From: Rubrivivax sp.
Lineage (GTDB): Bacteria > Pseudomonadota > Gammaproteobacteria > Burkholderiales > Burkholderiaceae_C
Length of the DNA stretch: 37,660 nt
Reading direction: 5' to 3'
Assembly (NCBI GenBank): GCA_016790395.1
Contig: JAEUPH010000198.1
Span: 1 to 37,660 of the forward strand
Shown here: piece by piece, positions 33,542 to 37,660 of the stretch
How the letters are laid out: each line of letters begins with the position of its first letter
Position numbering within the stretch: position 1 is the stretch's first letter
Program-made: the position numbers and the translations under genes
Notes under the pieces: model-generated
What the model saw: only the letters and a program-made list of their open reading frames with translations
Told to the model about the DNA's origin: nothing
Database searches by the model: none

Positions 33542-34504
33542 TCAAGGGCCGAGGAAGGCCTTCAGCTCGGCGACGGTGCGCGCCGGGTCTTCCTCCTGCG
33601 GCACATGGCCGAGTTCGTCGAAGACGACGAGCCGGCTGCCTGCGATGCGTTCGTGGAACCAGCGCCCGATGGCCGGGGGCACCAGGCGGTCGCGCCCGCC
33701 CCAGAGGATGAGCGTGGGCAGGCGCAGCGTGGCCACGTGCTCGGCGCCTTCGCCCAGCGTCAGTTGCTGCAGGCGCAGGCCCAGCGCGCGGCGGTTGCCT
33801 TCGCGCAGCGTGATCTCGAAGTAGCGATCGACGAGCTCGTCGTTCACCTTCCCGGGTTGGCCATAGACCTGCCGCACGCTCTGCGCCACCAGCGCACGCG
33901 GCAGCAGGTGCTCGCTGATGCGGCCCAGCACCGGCACGGCCGCAATGGTGAAGCCCAGCGGCACCTGTTCCGGGGTGAAGGCCGGGCCCAGGGCATCGAC
34001 GAGCACCAGTCCCGCCAGGCGTTGCGGCGCCCGCAGTGCCGTGCGCCAGGCGATTTCACCGCCCAGCGAGTTGCCGCCCAGCACCACGCGCTTGAGCTGG
34101 AGCGCGTCCAGCAGGTCCAGCACGAAGGCGGCGTAGGTCTCGCCGCGGTAGTCGTCGGGTGCGTACTGCCCGCCGAAGGGGCCGGTGAGACCGAAGCCCG
34201 GCAGGTCGAAGCTGATGACGCGCCGCTGGCCCTTCAGCGCCCGCACCCAGCCTTCCCAGGTGTGCAGGCTGGCCGAGGTGCCGTGGATGAGGACGATGGG
34301 CGGTGGCGTGCCTTCGCCGTCGTGGCGCGGGCCCTCGTCGCGCAGGTGCACGACCTGGCCCTTGACCTCCACGAAGTCCGAAGGCGGCGGCGCCCAGCGC
34401 GCCACCAGCGTCTGCACCGGGCGGTCGGGCGCGCGCGACAGCGCCACGGCCAGGGCCGTGAGCATCAGCAGGATGCCGAAGGTGCGGATCAGGAAGGCCG
34501 CCAT
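33542..34504 (-). CDS. Membrane-anchored alpha/beta hydrolase
   Basis: The 320-residue product has an N-terminal signal-anchor helix (about 4-23) and an alpha/beta-hydrolase fold with oxyanion-hole HGTS (74-77). The catalytic triad is S146 (GNSLGG), D272 (GGRDR) and H300 (ELGHVPQ). It should be an esterase, lipase or related hydrolase facing the periplasm or membrane; the substrate cannot be told. It lies 31 nt behind the TauE/SafE gene on the same strand and converges on the methyltransferase with a 16-nt gap. Confidence 0.9.
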   Translation of the reverse strand: MAAFLIRTFGILLMLTALAVALSRAPDRPVQTLVARWAPPPSDFVEVKGQVVHLRDEGPRHDGEGTPPPIVLIHGTSASLHTWEGWVRALKGQRRVISFDLPGFGLTGPFGGQYAPDDYRGETYAAFVLDLLDALQLKRVVLGGNSLGGEIAWRTALRAPQRLAGLVLVDALGPAFTPEQVPLGFTIAAVPVLGRISEHLLPRALVAQSVRQVYGQPGKVNDELVDRYFEITLREGNRRALGLRLQQLTLGEGAEHVATLRLPTLILWGGRDRLVPPAIGRWFHERIAGSRLVVFDELGHVPQEEDPARTVAELKAFLGP

Positions 34505-34535
34505 GGCCCGGATTCTAGGAACCGCGCCTGTCGCC

Positions 34536-35321
34536 TCAGCGCAGCAGGCGCAGGGCGCTGAAGGTCAGCACGGCCGCGATCAGCGAGCGCAGCCAGGCTT
34601 CGGGCAGGCGTCCGCACAGGCGCGCACCGAGCAGCACGCCGGGGATGGCCCCCATCAGCAGCAGGCCCAGCAGGGCGAACTGCACATGGCCCATGGCCAG
34701 GTGGCCCAGACCGGCCAGCAGGGTCAGCGGCACGGCGTGCACGAGGTCGGTGCCCACCAGCCGGGCCGGGCTCATGCGCAGCGGATAGAGCGCCATCAGC
34801 ATCACCGCGCCCAGCGCACCGGCACCCACCGAGGTGAGCGTGACCAGCACGCCCAGCACGGCGCCTGCCGCCACGGTGGCGGCCGGTTGCAGCCGCTTGA
34901 AACGCCCCGGCTCGGCCAGCCTGAGGCGTCGGCCCAGCCTGTGCAGGTGGTTGCGCGCCAGCATGGCGGCGGCGGTGAGCAGCAGCACCATCCCGAGCGC
35001 GGTGGTGATGGTGCTGTCGCGGTGGCCACCCGTGCCGGCCAGGTGCATGGCCGCCAGCGTCAGCGCCGCGGCGGGCAGGCTGCCCGTCCAGAGCCGGCGC
35101 GCCACCTCCCAGTCGATGCTGTCGCGCCGCGCGTGCGCCGCGCTGCCGAAGATCTTGGTGATGCCGGCGAACCAGAGGTCGGTGCCCACGGCGGTGGCAG
35201 GCGCCACGCCGAACAGCAGCAGCAGCAGCGGCGTCATCAGCGCGCCGCCGCCGACACCGGTGAGCCCGACCAGCAGGCCGACACCGAAGCCGGCCAGGAT
35301 CTCCAGAAGCTCGAGGGGCAT
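34536..35321 (-). CDS. TauE/SafE family permease
   Basis: The 261-residue polytopic membrane protein has seven to eight hydrophobic helices. It shows the internal duplication of this family: GVGLLVGLTGVGGGALMTPLLL near residue 12 and a second copy, VLVTLTSVGAGALGAVML, in the middle. Family members export sulfite, sulfoacetate or related anions; the substrate here is unknown. It is divergent from dnaE and probably in one transcript with the hydrolase downstream. Confidence 0.92.
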   Translation of the reverse strand: MPLELLEILAGFGVGLLVGLTGVGGGALMTPLLLLLFGVAPATAVGTDLWFAGITKIFGSAAHARRDSIDWEVARRLWTGSLPAAALTLAAMHLAGTGGHRDSTITTALGMVLLLTAAAMLARNHLHRLGRRLRLAEPGRFKRLQPAATVAAGAVLGVLVTLTSVGAGALGAVMLMALYPLRMSPARLVGTDLVHAVPLTLLAGLGHLAMGHVQFALLGLLLMGAIPGVLLGARLCGRLPEAWLRSLIAAVLTFSALRLLR

Positions 35322-35382
35322 GCCCGGACGCTAGCACGGCGCCGAGGCGCGCCGCCTTGCGCGGGCTCAGGGTGGTGCTGCC

Positions 35383-35388
35383 TAGAAT
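35383..35388 (+). promoter_or_regulatory. Possible -10 element of dnaE
   Basis: TAGAAT (5/6 to TATAAT) lies 7 nt before the preferred dnaE ATG. The best -35-like hexamer, TTGCGC at 35357-35362, is 20 nt away, longer than ideal. If the element is real, transcription would begin at or next to the start codon. Confidence 0.3.
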
Positions 35389-35395
35389 GCCCCGC

Positions 35396-37660
<2,265 letters not shown>

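Overview
The window is a GC-rich, tightly packed bacterial chromosome segment with almost no spacer DNA. Gene order, protein styles (flagellin N-terminus MPQTINTN, FliM/FliN/FliG types, replicative DnaE) and a beta/gamma-type LexA box (CTGT-N8-ACAG) point to a motile betaproteobacterium of the Burkholderiales, probably near the Rubrivivax/Leptothrix/Roseateles group. The taxon is inferred from memory of these families; no search was run.

Left arm (1-12.9 kb). A small divergent gene of unknown function (68-454, minus) faces an integron integrase (intI, 555-1769, plus). Between them lies a perfect LexA box (517-532). The intI frame runs 73 nt into dnaE2 (1697-4873), the error-prone polymerase. 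dnaE2 has no earlier in-frame start and no visible promoter of its own, so intI and dnaE2 look like one SOS-controlled transcript. Then come a membrane diguanylate cyclase with a periplasmic beta-propeller sensor (minus), yaaA and a prolyl-4-hydroxylase-like oxygenase (plus), and a beta-CASP metallo-beta-lactamase nuclease translationally coupled behind a chemotaxis receptor (minus).

Flagellar core (13.0-30.6 kb). Minus strand, in transcription order: fliF-G-H-I-J-K, then fliL-M-N-O-P-Q-R, mostly with 1-11 nt overlaps or very short gaps. fliE is divergent from fliF. Further right, also on the minus strand, are two flagellin paralogues, fliD, and a fliS-fliT-ycgR operon that ends with two type IV prepilin-like genes. 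Sigma-28 (FliA)-type promoters (TNAA-N15-GNCGANAN) can be read before fliS, fliD and the distal flagellin, with a degenerate one before the proximal flagellin. A strong intrinsic terminator separates the two flagellins.

Right arm (30.6-37.7 kb). A 427-bp divergent spacer leads to a TPR/O-GlcNAc-transferase-like glycosyltransferase and a small methyltransferase, probably for flagellin glycosylation. These are followed by an alpha/beta hydrolase and a TauE/SafE permease (minus). The replicative DNA polymerase III alpha gene dnaE (plus) is cut off by the window end.

How it fits together: most of the window builds the export apparatus, C-ring, hook-length control, chaperones, cap and filament of one flagellum. 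YcgR (c-di-GMP brake) and a diguanylate cyclase give a possible second-messenger link. The most unusual part is the left edge, where cassette recombination (IntI) and error-prone synthesis (DnaE2) appear to share one SOS promoter.
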